This document shows positions 1 through 11,310 of a stretch of DNA of 64,000 nt, one piece after another (position 1 is the stretch's first letter; each line of letters starts with the position of its first letter). Source of the stretch: Iris pallida (lineage: Eukaryota; Streptophyta; Magnoliopsida; Asparagales; Iridaceae); contig JANAVB010003400.1 in the NCBI GenBank assembly GCA_029216955.1, forward strand, positions 19,154,492 through 19,218,491. The letters run 5' to 3'. The translations under genes and the position numbers were made by a program. Under the pieces are notes generated by a model, which saw only the letters and a list, made by a program, of their open reading frames with translations, did no database searches and was not told the DNA's origin.

Positions 1-2932
1 AATCTTTTAATTTTATGTTAATTAATTTTCTGCAATTTTATTTCTGCACTTTACTTTCTGCTTTTATACTCTGCTTTAGCTTTGCTATGGGTTCGGCTCA
101 GATTGGTTTAATTATGTTAGTTCATCATGAACCGAAATAAACCCCCACCTACCACCACCCCTTCCATTTAAAGCCCATCTCCTTTCTCTCTCTTCATTAC
201 TTCACCATTACTCTTCTTCTTCCTCATAACTCTCCCACCAACCTAGAAGAGATAGGCAAGTGCCAACTTGCTTCTTGATGGATCCCTATTTTTATTGTTC
301 CATCATCTTCCCTATTTGATTTTAAGTCTCTTTAGTACTTAGCATTTTCAATTTCCATGGCTTATTTGTTGTAGATCTAAATTTGTTACATTTTCGGATT
401 TCTTAGGTTTTGATCTAGTAAACTTTGTTATCTTCAAGTTTTGATGGTTCCATGTTGTAGAGAATTTCGTTCTACCCAATTTTGACCTATGGAAGTCCAT
501 ATTTGGACTTGGGATGAAGGATTTATGAAGCTTGGAAGCAATGGCTTCCATGGTTCCCATGGTTCTGTTCTCAGAAAATTCGGAGAAGAAGGACAGTCCC
601 AGCGCATGGAAATCTTTATTCCCACAGCTCTTCATTCCTCAGGCGCATGAGATTATTTATTTTCCAATCTCATTCCTCAGGCGCATGAGATTATTTATTT
701 CCCAATCTCATTCCTCAGGCGCATGAGATTATTTATTTCCCAATCTCATTCCTCAGGCGCATGGATTATTTATTTTCCAATCTTATTCCACAGCGCATGG
801 TTATTTATTTTCCAACCTTTCCCACAGCGCATGATATTTATTTCCCACAGCGCATGATATTTATTTTCCAATCTCATTCCTCAGGCGCATGAGATTATTT
901 ATTTCCCAATCTCATTCCTCAGGCGCATGGATTATTTATTTCCCAATCTTATTCCACAGCGCATGATATTTATTTTCCAATCTTATTTCTCAGGCGCATG
1001 GATTATTTATTTCTCAATCTTATTCCACAGCGCATGATATTTATTTCCCACAGCCGCATTCCTCAGGCGCATGAGATTATTTATTTCCCAATCTCATTCC
1101 TCAGGCGCATGAGATTATTTATTTTCCAATCTCATTCCTCAGGCGCATGGATTATTTATTTTTCAATCTTATTCCACAGCGCATGATATTTATTTCTCAC
1201 AGCCGCATTCCCACAGCGCATGAGTTTATTTATTTCCCAATCATTTTCCTCAAGCGCATGATATTATTTATTTCCCAACCTTTCCCACAGCGCATGAGAT
1301 TCTTTATTTTCCAAACATTCCCTACAGTGCATGAGATTTATTTATTCCCCAATCATTTCCCACAGCGCATGAGATTCTTTATTTCCCAAACATTATTTAT
1401 TTCCCAATGGTTATTTTCCGAATTTGGCATTAATTAACATTGATTGTTATCTTGATTAATTATTGATCATGCGTTCCTAGATGGAACTAAGAGACTGGCT
1501 AGTCGTCTTATTGAAATGAATGAATGAGACACGTTCATATTAAGTATGAACTACTATAATCGATTGGCCGATCCTGAATATTGACATACAGGCACACATG
1601 CAGGCTTCAATTTATTTATTTATTTATTTTACTATAAAAGAAGCAAGTGTATTTTATGGTCAAGGCATGATTGTTCCGTGGTTAGTTTGGATAGTTGCAT
1701 TACGCTATATAAGACCTACAACCTAACCGCACGGGCATCGTTGTAGAGTTGTGCATATCGTACCCCGTACTAAAGTACTCATTCCGAATGACCATGATCC
1801 ACGGCATGGGATTTCACTCAACGTAGAGACTATTAAGTTAAATAAAAATAATGATTGCATGGAGAGAATGGATTCCCGAGTTCTTACATGGCAGCCCTCT
1901 TGGGACTAGTAGTGCCCGACAGGCCGGCTGGTCCCCACAGATACTGCAAACCTGCCACACGGGCATGGAGCGGTATCTGGTAATACTATTTATTGTATAT
2001 TGATGACGGGCGTCCCGCTGGGACTCGTCTAATTCATGATTGGCGTAATTGATTGATTGGATCGACTAGCCTTGCTTGTCCATAGTAAGAACTGAGAAAT
2101 CTTTATTGCATAATTCCAGGATAACTTGGAGCTCACAGTAGTAAGACGTAGGAGTTGGATGGCCGTTTAAGTTGATTTGTTTGTGTACTGTACCTACTCT
2201 GTTACCTAACTGAGATGATCAGAGCATCAGGACATGACGGGCCAACTTCTGTCCTTGTTTGGTTGGGAGGTTGGTTCGAAGTGTCGTGATGTTATGTGAA
2301 TCCCAGTAGCAAGCAGAGATCTATTATTATATTCTCTTATTTACTGGTTTAATGTCTCATATCGTGCTTCCTTGCGGTACTTGCTATTAGAGGTCTAACC
2401 TCTCTGGTTTTGCATGGCCAGATTTAGAGCCGGTTCCCGAGGACTCAGCTTACCTCTACCTCCAAGATGGTCAATACTAGAGGAATGATCGCAGGAGGAC
2501 TCGAGTGGGTTCCTTACTTCTCCGCTCGTTTTGTTAATTACTTTACATTTTGCCGCTTGGCACCGACATGTTAGTCGAATTGTCTTGTACTTACTTTTAC
2601 ATAATTGTAATTAAGTCAGACTGCAGCTGATAACAATTGTGTATATGTTGCTATATCATCTGGCTATGTTTTGCAAAGCCAGATCTCAAGAACATCTTGA
2701 CTAAGCGTTTGGGACGCCTTATTGCTTATTCTTAAATGTTCTCTGTTATTGCTTCTTGTTTGAATGATTGAGACAATAGATGTGAAGTGACCATAGCGAG
2801 ACTTTCATGTAGTATGTACCCCCTTGTCTTTTAGACAGCATTGATCGTATTATACGGTATTTATCTACCCGTAATACGTAGCTGGCTGAGTCATTCCCCC
2901 GCTCTCCAGTATTCTGGTTCTGGGACGTGACA
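1..2932 (+). mobile_element. Ty3/gypsy long terminal repeat (LTR1), start cut by window edge
   Basis: This is an LTR of about 3 kb, not a gene. It aligns along its length with the LTR at 33847-36838: both have the T-rich start, a CT-rich leader following a TTTAAAG box (here near 165), an internal tandem array, and the same last 40 bases ending in GGGxCGTGACA. By that alignment about 90 bp of its 5' end lie before base 1. At 2933 it runs directly into the tail of a copia LTR, so it is nested in that element. It is either a solo LTR or the 3' LTR of an element lying outside the window; the window cannot decide. Short open frames inside it are chance. Confidence 0.8.
639..1412. repeat. 38-bp tandem array inside LTR1
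   Basis: About twenty degenerate copies of a unit with the core CTCAGGCGCATGAGATTATT. Full units repeat every 38 bp (for example 671 to 709). A shorter variant with CCACAGCGCATGATATTTAT is interspersed. The spacers are themselves repeat sequence, so this is a satellite-like array. The 69-bp array of LTR2 lies at the equivalent depth but has an unrelated sequence. Confidence 0.9.
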
Positions 2933-3027
2933 CGCAACCTTCCTGGAAGTGTTGCGTTGGAATATTTTTTTTACAATTGTTTCATCTTCTCAGTTTTTTA
3001 TCGAAAAAATGTGCCCCGGTACTAACA
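2933..3027 (+). repeat. Remnant of copia 5' LTR (last 95 bp)
   Basis: It matches 9191-9285 of the 3' LTR with a few substitutions and ends in TAACA like the 3' copy. The left part was displaced by insertion of LTR1. The differences between the two LTR tails indicate an old insertion. Confidence 0.88.
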
Positions 3028-3040
3028 ATCTCAAAGCTAT
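3028..3040 (+). promoter_or_regulatory. Probable primer-binding site of the copia element
   Basis: Immediately after the LTR, TCTCAAAGCT matches 8 of 10 bases of TATCAGAGCT, part of the site complementary to initiator methionine tRNA used by most plant copia elements. The position is right; the sequence is decayed. Confidence 0.5.
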
Positions 3041-3049
3041 ATTGCGACG

Positions 3050-3930
3050 ATAGAAAACTTTAATGCTTCACTCCTCAATACTGACTTTTGTAAGTTAGAA
3101 AAGTTTGATGGAGAGCATTATCAAGTCTGGAAGAGAAAGGTTTATCTCACTCTTCAACTCAGAGACGTTGAGCACGTGCTTCTTGAAGAGGAACCTACTG
3201 TTCTAGATAATGGGCCTGCTGCCGCAATCACTGCGGCTACTAAACTTCAGGCCAAGTGGAGAAGGGAGAATAGCATTTGCAGGCTGCTTATCCTGAATGC
3301 TATGGAGGATTTCCTAGCAGAATCCTACAGTAAGAAGACTATTGCCAGATACATATGGGAGTCTCTGGAGAAACGGTACGAAGAAGACAAAAATAGGAGC
3401 AAGATATTTGTGGTTGAAAAATATCATAAATAGCACTTTGAGGATGAGAAGTCCATGCTGCCGCAGGTGAAGGAATTCCTGAAGCTGCAACAGAAGCTGG
3501 AAGATGAGGCAATGCCCCTCCCCAATAAGTTTGTTGTTGGAGGGATTGTGGATTGTCTCGAAGCTCCCCGCTGGGTGGTGCAAGTTCTATGCAAACATGC
3601 ATAGGAAGAAGCTTGAGATCAGCCTTGAAGATCTCTTACAGAAAATTTATGTTGAGGACCAGATGCGGGCTCAACTGAAAGTGGACGCACTGTCCAAGAA
3701 ATTGGCTAACGCCAATATGGTTCATACTAAGAAACCAAGAGGAAAGCAGGCGGCTTCCCACAGCAAGAAGAAGGACCCTAACAATCTGAAAGTCAAAGGA
3801 AATTCTTTCAAGCAAAAGAAGCCAAAGTCACATTTGGCTTGTTTCAAGTGTGGCAAGAAGGGCCACTTCAAGAATGAATGCAAAGCAAATACCAGGCAAT
3901 CAGAGCAAAGAGAGCCTAGCAAGGTATCTA
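3050..3930 (+). pseudogene. copia gag (capsid/nucleocapsid), broken
   Basis: Gag would package element RNA into virus-like particles. The start reads as a typical copia gag N terminus (KLEKFDGEHYQVWKRKVYLT near 3090-3150). The frame is interrupted by a TAG at 3431-3433 and shifts near 3565-3590. It then continues with KLEISLEDLLQKIYVEDQMR, a conserved gag region before the nucleocapsid. A zinc knuckle of the form CX2CX4HX4C lies at 3840-3881, in a lysine-rich stretch that would bind RNA. No intact product is possible. Confidence 0.88.
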
Positions 3931-3939
3931 TGATCACTG

Positions 3940-5330
3940 ACGTTATTACTATGATTGCGCAGGTTCATGCGATAGGGACTGACTCTGACTGGTGGGTAGA
4001 CACTGGAGCCACCTGCCATGTTTTGCTCCAGCAAGAAGTGGTTCACCACCTACACCTACTTCTGAAGTGGTTATGGTGGCGAACCAGGCACAAGCTGTAG
4101 TGCTCGGGATTGGGACGGTGGTATTGAAGTTGACTTCTAGCAAGTCTCTGATGCTTCAAGACGTGAAGTACGTACTTGCTATCGCCAAGAACCTGATCTC
4201 AGGAGGCCTAACACAGGCCTCAGGATGGACATCAATGCTGGCCAGATGGTGATGTCTCTTAAGGGAATATATTTCGGGAAAGCTTTTTAAACCGAAGGAA
4301 TGTTTAAAATTTAGCTTGTAAATCAGTCCAATATAATTAATGCAATCACTCCTTCTGGTTATACTTTTGATTTGTGGCATAATGGACTAGGAAATGTTCA
4401 TTGTAAATGAATAAACAGAATGTCTAGTCTAGGGCTTATCTCCAAGTGTGGGGGTAAGGTAGAGAAATGTGAAGTTTGTGCTCAAATAAAGATCACAAGA
4501 AAACCCTTTTCTCGGGTTAATCGAAGTACAGATCTTTTGGAGTTAGTACACTCTGATATCTGTGACTTCAAATAATTCTTTACAAAGGCCGGGATGAAGT
4601 CTTTCATAACTTTTATCGATGACTTCTTAAAGTATGCGTTCATCTACTTGCTGAAGGCTAAAGACGAAGCATTCGAGAAGTCAAGGAGTTTAGAGCCGTA
4701 GCTGAGCGGAAGACTGGACAACAACTCAAAAGAATAAGAAGTAATCGAGGAGGGAGTACAGGTATCATGAATTCGTATCGTTCTGCAAAGAACATGGAAT
4801 TGTCAGTGAGACTACGGCTCCGTACTCTCCTCAATCAAACGGAGTAGCAGAGATGAAGAACAGAATGTTAACAAAAATAATTAACTCAAAGTTGTTGACT
4901 GCGGGTCTTCCTAAGTGCTAGTGGAGAGAAGCTGCATTGACGACCACTTTTATTTTAAATAGAGCGCCTCATGCAACTTCAGACGTTACTCCTCATGAAC
5001 TCTGGTTCAAGGTTAGACCTAACCTGAATGTCATTCGAGTGTGGAGGTGTCTGGCATATGTCAAGCTTCCAGATTTGAAGATTCAGAAGCTTGGGACAAG
5101 GACTACTAAGACGATCTTCTTGGGGTATGCCGAGAAGAGTGATGTTCGGAGATTTCTCGATATCGAGTCAAATCATATCATTAAATCGCGTGATGCAGAA
5201 TATTTTGAAGACAAATTTACAAGGCACAAGAATATTGTTCTTGCAAATACACCGGAGAACAATGAGGGTGCGCAGAAAACTGAAGTCTTCAATGAAGATG
5301 TGGTCCAAAAAGTTGTTGTTGTTGAAACAA
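3940..5330 (+). pseudogene. copia protease and integrase, broken
   Basis: The aspartic protease active site reads DTGA at 3999-4010 in the context WWVDTGATCHV, followed by the usual flap-side sequence KNLISGGL. The zinc-binding part of integrase is visible around 4420-4510 (C..C spacing in KCEVC). The catalytic core shows LVHSDICDF near 4540, FIDDF near 4605 and the region around SPQSNGVAEMKNR near 4830-4870. In that last motif methionine replaces the usual arginine after the catalytic glutamate. Stops occur near 4575 and 4920 and the frame changes several times. Integrase C-terminal sequence continues in an open frame from 4937. Confidence 0.87.
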
Positions 5331-5399
5331 CGATTGAACCAGAACAACCTGAGCCGTCAGCTAACCGTATGAGAAGGTCGAAGAACTTCAGAAGTGACT

Positions 5400-6954
5400 T
5401 TGTCACATATCATGTGGAAGCAGATCCGCTTACCTATGATGAGGCGATGAAGACCAGAGATGCAGTTTTCTGGAAGGAGGCGATTGACAATGAAATTGAT
5501 TCCATCACCTCAAATAACACTTGGGTGTTGATTGATCTTCCTGAAGGAGCAAAACCCATCGGATGCAAATGGATCTTCAAAAAGAAAATGAAAGCAGACG
5601 GAACTATTGACAAGTTCAAGGCTAGGTTGGTAGCCAAGGGATTTTCTCAGAAGCAGGATATTGACTACTTTGACACGTATGCTCCAGTACCCTGATGACC
5701 ACCATCAGAATCTTGATTGCTCTCGTAATACATAAGATAGTGATACATCAGATGGATGTGAAAACGGCTTTCCTAAATGGTGAGCTGGCCGAAAAGATTT
5801 ACATGCAACAGCCAGAGGGATTTTAATCAAGGGTCTTGAAGACAAAGTCTGCAAGTTGGTGAAATCTTTGTAAGGTCTTAAACAGGCTCCCAAGATGTGG
5901 CATGAGAAATTTGACAAAATTATAAGGTCAAACGGCTACATGGTCAGCGAGTCGGACAAGTATTTTTACATGAAGTTCACTGATAGAAGAGGTGTGATCG
6001 TTTCTCTGTACGTGGACGACATGCTTATCCTAGGTATGGATATGGGTTGTGTCACGGAGACAAAGAAATTTATCTCGAACAAGTTTAGTACGAAGGACTT
6101 GGGGAAAGCTGATGTGATCTTAGGGATCAAGATCATCCGGACAGACACTGGACTAGTGCTGTCACAGTCTCATTATATTGAGAAAATGATCACTCGTTAT
6201 GGGTATCGGGATCTTCCAGGGATCGATACGTCGTACAGGTGTGATCTGAAGCTGAAGCCTAATTCAGGGGAAAGCGTCAGGCAGCTGGAGTATGCAAGCG
6301 TAATCGGGAGTTTGATGTATGCTACTACTGCCACAAGGCCTGACATAGCTTTCGTAGTGGGAATGCTGAGTCATTTTACGAGCAACCCAGGTGTTAAATA
6401 CTGGAAATCTGTGAAACGGGTTATGAGATATCTCTAGAAGACTCAGACATATGCACTGTACTACAGCGAAGATCCCCCGGTAGTAGAAGGCTTCAGTAAT
6501 GCCAGCTGGTGCTCAGAGGTGGAGAGCGAAAGATCCACAGGTGGATTCATTTTCACAATGGGTGGAGCTGCTATATCGTAGAAGTGGAAGAAGTAGACTA
6601 TGCTCTCGCGGTCATCCATGGAATATGAGTTCTTTGCACTTGATACCGCAGTCAAGGAAGCATAATGGCTTCGAAAGCTCATGTATGATCTTTCAGTGGT
6701 TGGGGAACAAATATCGACGATACCGATATACTGCGACAACCAGGCGACTGCGGCAGTGGCATCAAATGACCACTTCAACGAAAAGAAGAGGACTGTACGG
6801 TTGAAGCACAGGGCAGTATACGATCTTATCTAGAAGTGTTATTGTATTGATTGATGTTCGGAGTCAAGAGAACCTGGCGGATCCGTTCACCAAGGGCCTC
6901 AAGCGCCAGCTGGTTGACAACACAACTTGTAAAATGGGCTTGAAGGCATTCTGA
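5400..6954 (+). pseudogene. copia reverse transcriptase and RNase H, broken
   Basis: RT begins with the DPLTYDEAMKTRDAVFWKEA region and runs through KWIFKKKMKADGTIDKFKAR in an open frame ending at 5695. The frame then shifts; a fingers/palm segment (HQMDVKTAFLNGEL) follows and is shifted again near 5825. The catalytic YVDD box is intact at 6009-6020. RNase H follows after a stop at 6435-6437, with the STGGF region near 6535 and the YCDNQATAAVASN motif near 6735. The conserved end LADPFTKGL lies near 6875 and the last codon is at 6952-6954. The presence of RNase H after RT fits copia. Confidence 0.9.
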
Positions 6955-8020
6955 TATTGTATTATTGTATTCCTACCATAAAGTTTTATGCTATTAGTTT
7001 AAAGAGAAATCTACTAGGCATCTAGCTTTTGGTTCAAGGGAGGACCACTAATCGAAAGAATATCAGGAACGGTGGGTACATGTTCTATTGGGCATGGAGA
7101 GGTTAAGGACCTACAACCACTGTTGTCTACTGTTGTTTTCTGCAGAAAACGGATCCTGTGGGAAGGTTGGCTTAAATGCCTTAATGAGTTCTCAGGCACA
7201 GTGAATGCCTAGTGTGCTTTACAGGAAGCACGGTAGAACAGCACTACAAGGAGTAAAACTCGATGCTATTGTGGGGTGACTCCACCATGAGGTTCCCAGG
7301 CATGGGGCAATGCCTCGGCCTTGCTAGCCAAGTCACAGTGGCGTAGCACCGCAAATAGGCAGTTAGCCTAATACTGTATATTAAAATAAAGAAGGGTGTA
7401 GTCAGCACTACAAAGAGGAGGAGTTCCTCATGTTACAGTGGCACGACACCACGATGAGGTACCCGGTTAGGATAAAGCCTCGGCCTTGTAAGCCATGTCG
7501 TTGCGGCGTAGCACCACAAGGGAGCCTAAGGCTTCATGCTGGGTAGTTTAATATTATAAAGAAGCGGTTGCCTCATGCTACAGTAGTATGACATTACGAT
7601 GAGGTTCCCAGTACGGGATAAGACCTCGACTTTAAGCCATGTCATAGCGGCGTAGCACCGCAAGGGAAGCACAAAGCGCTTCATGTCATGTCTCTTTAAT
7701 AATAAACTCACCTATAGTGTATGGACAGAGATCTCAGGCCGTCTCTTGAGGATAAACTAGTAGATGCCCAAAATTATACACTGAAACCAGGCTGGCACAG
7801 AGCCATTAATGTGCAAGCCAGAAGCACATATAACTATATTATGTGAGTGCAAAGAATTTCAGCTATGATGCATAATTCAAGGTTTAGTCCATTCTTGTAT
7901 TATAGTCTGTTATTTGACCCATATGGGAAGATTCAAGTCGTCGGTGACATCTCTCCTAATGCATGATGGACAGTTACTATGGGGAACACTTATACCTATA
8001 TATAGTGATATGTGGTGGAT
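6955..8020 (+). other. copia 3' non-coding region up to the 3' LTR
   Basis: There is no coding sequence. It carries three diverged ~150-bp repeats (listed separately) and ends in a short G-rich stretch (TGTGGTGGAT, 8011-8020) directly before the LTR. This is the position of the polypurine tract, although it is not a clean purine run. Confidence 0.7.
7255..7690 (+). repeat. Three imperfect ~150-bp repeats with internal stem-loops
   Basis: The landmark ATGAGG recurs at 7287, 7454 and 7599, each time followed by a GCCTCGGCCTT-like stretch and GGCGTAGCACCGCAA. Copies 2 and 3 also place CCTCAT shortly before ATGAGG, so a stem-loop could form. The repeats lie between the pol stop and the 3' LTR. 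Confidence 0.75.
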
Positions 8021-8404
8021 TGTTGGATTTTTGGCCTTTTTACTTTGGAACTTTAGTCCACATCGGCTAGGCTAAAAGAGTTGTATCTCTATATATTAGC
8101 TATGCCTTTTTAGAGATGCACATGTAGTGTGGAGGTGCACATAGGTGTGCCATATCGGATTATTTTTCTAATGGGAAAAAGGCTAAATCAACAATTGAAA
8201 GCATTCATGCTTTTTGCTCTTGAGAAATTTATTTCCATTGGAGCTAAGTCCCGTAGGGGCTTAGCGACTCGGACCGGACTCCGACACGGACTCGGGCTCA
8301 TGGGCTCATTAGGCGTAATGTCGCATTTTGTTGGCGCACTTTGCACTTAGCACGTCAGCATCGTCGCTAGGCGCATAGCGTGCATAAGTTGCGCTCGTTG
8401 GACG

Positions 8405-8600
8405 AGTTACTTGCACAGCCAGGCACGCTGCCAGGTTGTGTGGCCAGGTTGTACAGGTCAGGTTGCACGGCCAGGTGCGCTGCCAGGTTGCGCGGCCAGG
8501 TGTGCTGCCAGGTTGCGCGGCCCAGGTTGTGCGACCAGGTGCACACCCAGTGGCACAACCAGTTGCGCGCACAGGTGCGCGCCCAGTTGCACGGGTGGCG
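8405..8600. repeat. GC-rich tandem repeats inside the copia LTR
   Basis: Short units built on CCAGGTTGCGCGG and CCAGGTGCGCTG recur every ~12-25 bp. The array keeps several frames open by chance, so the overlapping frames are not genes. Confidence 0.8.
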
Positions 8601-8799
8601 CACGGTGGCACAGGGCGTGCAGGTGGCACAAGTGGTTCAGTGTGCCTTCAGCGCATGGTGTACAAGGCGCACGGGGTGCGCGAGGTGCAAAACTTTCTTC
8701 TGATCGTGCCTGTGCATGATCTAGGCAGTTACTGTACGTTTAGAGTGGTTTTTACCACGTCTCGAATGTTGTGCTAACCGGACAGTTCCTACTCGGGCC

Positions 8800-8807
8800 T
8801 ATAAAAG
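8800..8807 (+). promoter_or_regulatory. TATA box of the copia LTR
   Basis: TATAAAAG, followed after ~12 bp by a CT-rich stretch (CTCTCTCTCAC), is a typical start-site environment in plant LTRs. It is the best core promoter visible in this LTR. Confidence 0.6.
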
Positions 8808-9285
8808 GTCTCATCTCTCTCTCACAGGCAGATATACAGGCATATACAGAGAGTTACGAAAGTTTACAAGTATTTTTTAACACAAGTAAACAGAAGTCTT
8901 GAGAGAGAAAAGAAGTGTTGCACCAGCGTTGCTTTTGCACGGGAGTCCGTGTACGATCCGAGTTAGAAGAGCAGGAGTGTTCCAAAGTTCTCCGACGGAC
9001 TTGCTGGTTCCGGAAAGCTATTCGTGTGGGACGAATATAGCTATAAGCAACGGTGATCATTCATCCAGCAGGATATTCATCCATCAATCGTCTGTCATCT
9101 TCTTCGCCGCTGTGGATTACAAAATCTTTTTAGATTTTCGTAATATCGTATGCTGCTGTAACGAGAACTTTTTTATCTTCGTTAAACTTGCGCAACCTTC
9201 CTGGAAGTGTTGCGTTGGAACATTGTTTTTACAATTGTTTCATCTTCTCAGTTTTCTATCAAAAAATTGTTCCCCGACAATAACA

Positions 9286-10254
9286 CAACCAACCACCGTT
9301 GTGACTCCCCACTGACCCAATTCAATCAGTTGCGTCTCCACCGACCCAATTCAATCAGTTGGGAAGAGGGCATATATGTATTTCAGATTTGATCAGCTAA
9401 TTTTGTGACAGTTGTCATGTCTGAATCAAACATGTAATAGACATGAGTTAATTGTCAAAGCTGAGTTACATATCGTGTATCATCACTCAGATTATCACAC
9501 CATGCATCTTACTATATTACCTACAGGAAATTTGACTGGAAGTGAATGTAGTCATGGATTTATGGATAAACAGAACACATGGAGCAACAAGAGCATCATA
9601 AAGGATTAAGTGACAAGATCATCATAAAGTCGATAATTAAGAACAACAAGTAATATACAATGATATTATGCGTGAATATATCATCATTTCATCAACACAG
9701 GCATTTAACTATTATATTTGCTACAAAATGACATTCAAAAAAAGTGTTTTGTCATATATCCTAATTGCTAAACAATGTATAGCTTCGGAACTAAATAAAT
9801 ATAAAAAGTAGAGTAAAAAATATAAGATTGTTATGGATGTGATTGACAAATATATCTATCATAGTAATCATCGTCATCTCCTTCCATCAGAAATGGGTTG
9901 GCTATGGAGCATAAAAATGCTCCATAAAAGGAATGACAAGGTTTTTATGGCCGGTTATCGACCTAATGCCGACCCTCTACGGCAGTGTCATTTCTCTTGC
10001 CAAGGTAGCTTTGAGCATGAGAGCACCATAACAGAAAACAAGTCGACTAGTTAGTGTGTAGGTAGACCTACCTTTCGATTACAGAGTTTAAGCTCATGCC
10101 AACTAATGAGCACCTTTTGGCATGTAGTTGACAAGAGTGAACTATCATTTGACGTGCAATCTCAATATTTAATTCTATCAAGAATTGTTCTTAATTCATA
10201 GATCACTAAAAGGCTAAAAACTAGTGTGACTAATCAATAGTATTGATTGCTCAC
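9286..10254. other. Resident (pre-insertion) DNA, unit 1 left arm
   Basis: 9286-9410 and 10102-10254 match 48411-48692 closely, which in unit 3 is the intron between two host exons. No coding sequence is recognisable in this stretch. The middle part (9411-10101) is found only here. Confidence 0.7.
9411..10101. other. 691-bp segment present in unit 1, absent from unit 3
   Basis: In unit 3 the sequence jumps from TTTTGTGACA directly to ACTAATGAG. Unit 1 has 691 extra bases between these points, and the break shows a 2-base overlap (CA). There is no terminal inverted repeat or target duplication, so loss from unit 3 is more likely than insertion here. The segment is AT-rich with no recognisable gene. 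Confidence 0.65.
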
Positions 10255-10375
10255 CCATGGAGCCTGACGTGAAAGCTTGGAATTATCCTTTGGAACCAAT
10301 TTCCTCACCCTTGCCTGTGAGTAAGCTCCACGAACTTGAACAGTCAGAAACTAGTAACAGAAGTCGTTCACTGCC
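10255..10375 (-). pseudogene. Decayed copy of host penultimate exon
   Basis: It corresponds to the exon at 48693-48812, with the acceptor and donor dinucleotides kept. It is 121 bp where the unit 3 copy is 120, because of one extra T in the run around 10290, which shifts the frame near GEEIGSK. The downstream partner exon is not in this unit because the copia and LTR1 lie there. A residual or duplicated gene fragment is the best reading. Confidence 0.6.
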
Positions 10376-10876
10376 CTGAAACATTAGAAAGAAAGTTTGA
10401 ACAGCCTGTAACAAATTATGAAATGAACAATTTGGTTCGATATCACAGAAGAATAATTCAGGAAAGCGGCTGCACAACAGGGTAAGAGAAATTTACTTGT
10501 ATAAAGTCTAAAATGCCTAGTAAACATAGCAACCTGATTAAAATAAGACATGACTCAGTGAACAAATTTCTGCATTGTAACTCCCAAATGAAGCATGTTA
10601 TTTTGAGCCATGACAAGGCATGTTGAAATCTTAAAAAAAAAATAAACAATTTAACAACTCATAATAGAAACCGAAGTAAAATAACACTCTCCCAAGACTG
10701 AGCATGGTTGACATCGACAAGCCAAGTTGAACCTCAAGTTTTGAATAACAAAAAACAACTGACTTATAACAAGCATATCAGGTTGTTCCTATAACACTGT
10801 CACGTCACGTACCACTGACCAACCAAGACACAACCCGTACATAGGATTCATATCATCATCATTTGGTCAACTTCCC

Positions 10877-10885
<9 letters not shown>
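10376..10885. other. Resident DNA, intron-like, left of LINE A
   Basis: It matches 48813-49464 of unit 3 and, in its last part, 28570-28784 of unit 2. No exon can be defended here. It ends at the (TA)n tract that hosts the LINE. Confidence 0.6.

Positions 10886-10935
<50 letters not shown>
10886..10935. repeat. (TA)n microsatellite at the 5' end of LINE A
   Basis: An uninterrupted TA dinucleotide tract of about 50 bp, directly followed by the first bases of the LINE. Confidence 0.95.
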
Positions 10936-10938
<3 letters not shown>

Positions 10939-10959
10939 AGCTCTGCTACGGTTTCCCCT

Positions 10960-11310
10960 ATGGCGGCTACTACGCCTCCCCCCCCCCCCCTCCCCCCCCC
11001 CCCCCCTCCCCCCGGGCCCCCCAGATCCTCTCGCGGGGGAGGGGGGGCACGGCTGCCCGGAGGGAATGGGGACGGGCGGCCCCTTCTAACCGGACGGCGG
11101 TGGCAGGGGGGAAGGGGGCGGTCGGACGGATCTGGTGGGACCCCCCCAGGTGAGGGGGGGTCACGTCCCGGGGCGGAGGGGTCAGGCGCGGGTGGAGGCC
11201 CCCCCACAGGCAGGTTGGGGTTGGGTACGGGGCCGGGCACCGGTGATGGGGCTCCGCTTGGAGGGGGGTGAAGGGCGCCGACGGCGGGGATGGGACCGAC
11301 CAAGGAGGGG
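10960..11310 (+). pseudogene. LINE A ORF1, N-terminal stub
   Basis: Only the GC-rich, proline/glycine-rich N-terminal coding part remains (MAATTPPPP start at 10960). The DUF4283 and CCHC knuckle present in copies B and D are deleted. Homopolymer C and G runs make the reading frame unreliable. Confidence 0.65.

Larger units (their letters stand above)
2933..9285 (+). mobile_element. Ty1/copia LTR retrotransposon, degenerate
   Basis: The domain order is gag, protease, integrase, reverse transcriptase, RNase H, which is the copia order because integrase precedes RT. The 3' LTR (8021-9285) is complete. The 5' LTR survives only as its last 95 bp because LTR1 is inserted in it (base 2933 matches base 9191). 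All frames carry stops or shifts. The flanking DNA after 9285 matches 48411 onward, so the empty site is preserved in unit 3. This shows the copia inserted after, or into only one copy of, that duplication. Confidence 0.93.
8021..9285 (+). repeat. copia 3' LTR
   Basis: It begins TGTTGG and ends TAACA, giving the short terminal inversion expected of an LTR, and is 1265 bp long. Its end matches the 5' remnant at 2933-3027. It contains a GC-rich tandem array and a good TATA box. Confidence 0.9.

Noticed and set aside
639..1412. Regularly spaced repeats resembling a CRISPR array
   Set aside because: There are no unique spacers; the whole 38-bp unit is repeated, it lies in a plant LTR, and there are no cas genes. 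The 69-bp array at 34650-35010 fails for the same reason.
1..2932. Calling LTR1 a solo LTR with a target duplication
   Set aside because: Its left end lies outside the window, so neither the duplication nor the absence of an internal region can be shown.
9411..10101. Candidate transposon insertion in unit 1
   Set aside because: It has no terminal inverted repeats, no target duplication and only a 2-base overlap. A deletion in unit 3 explains it better.
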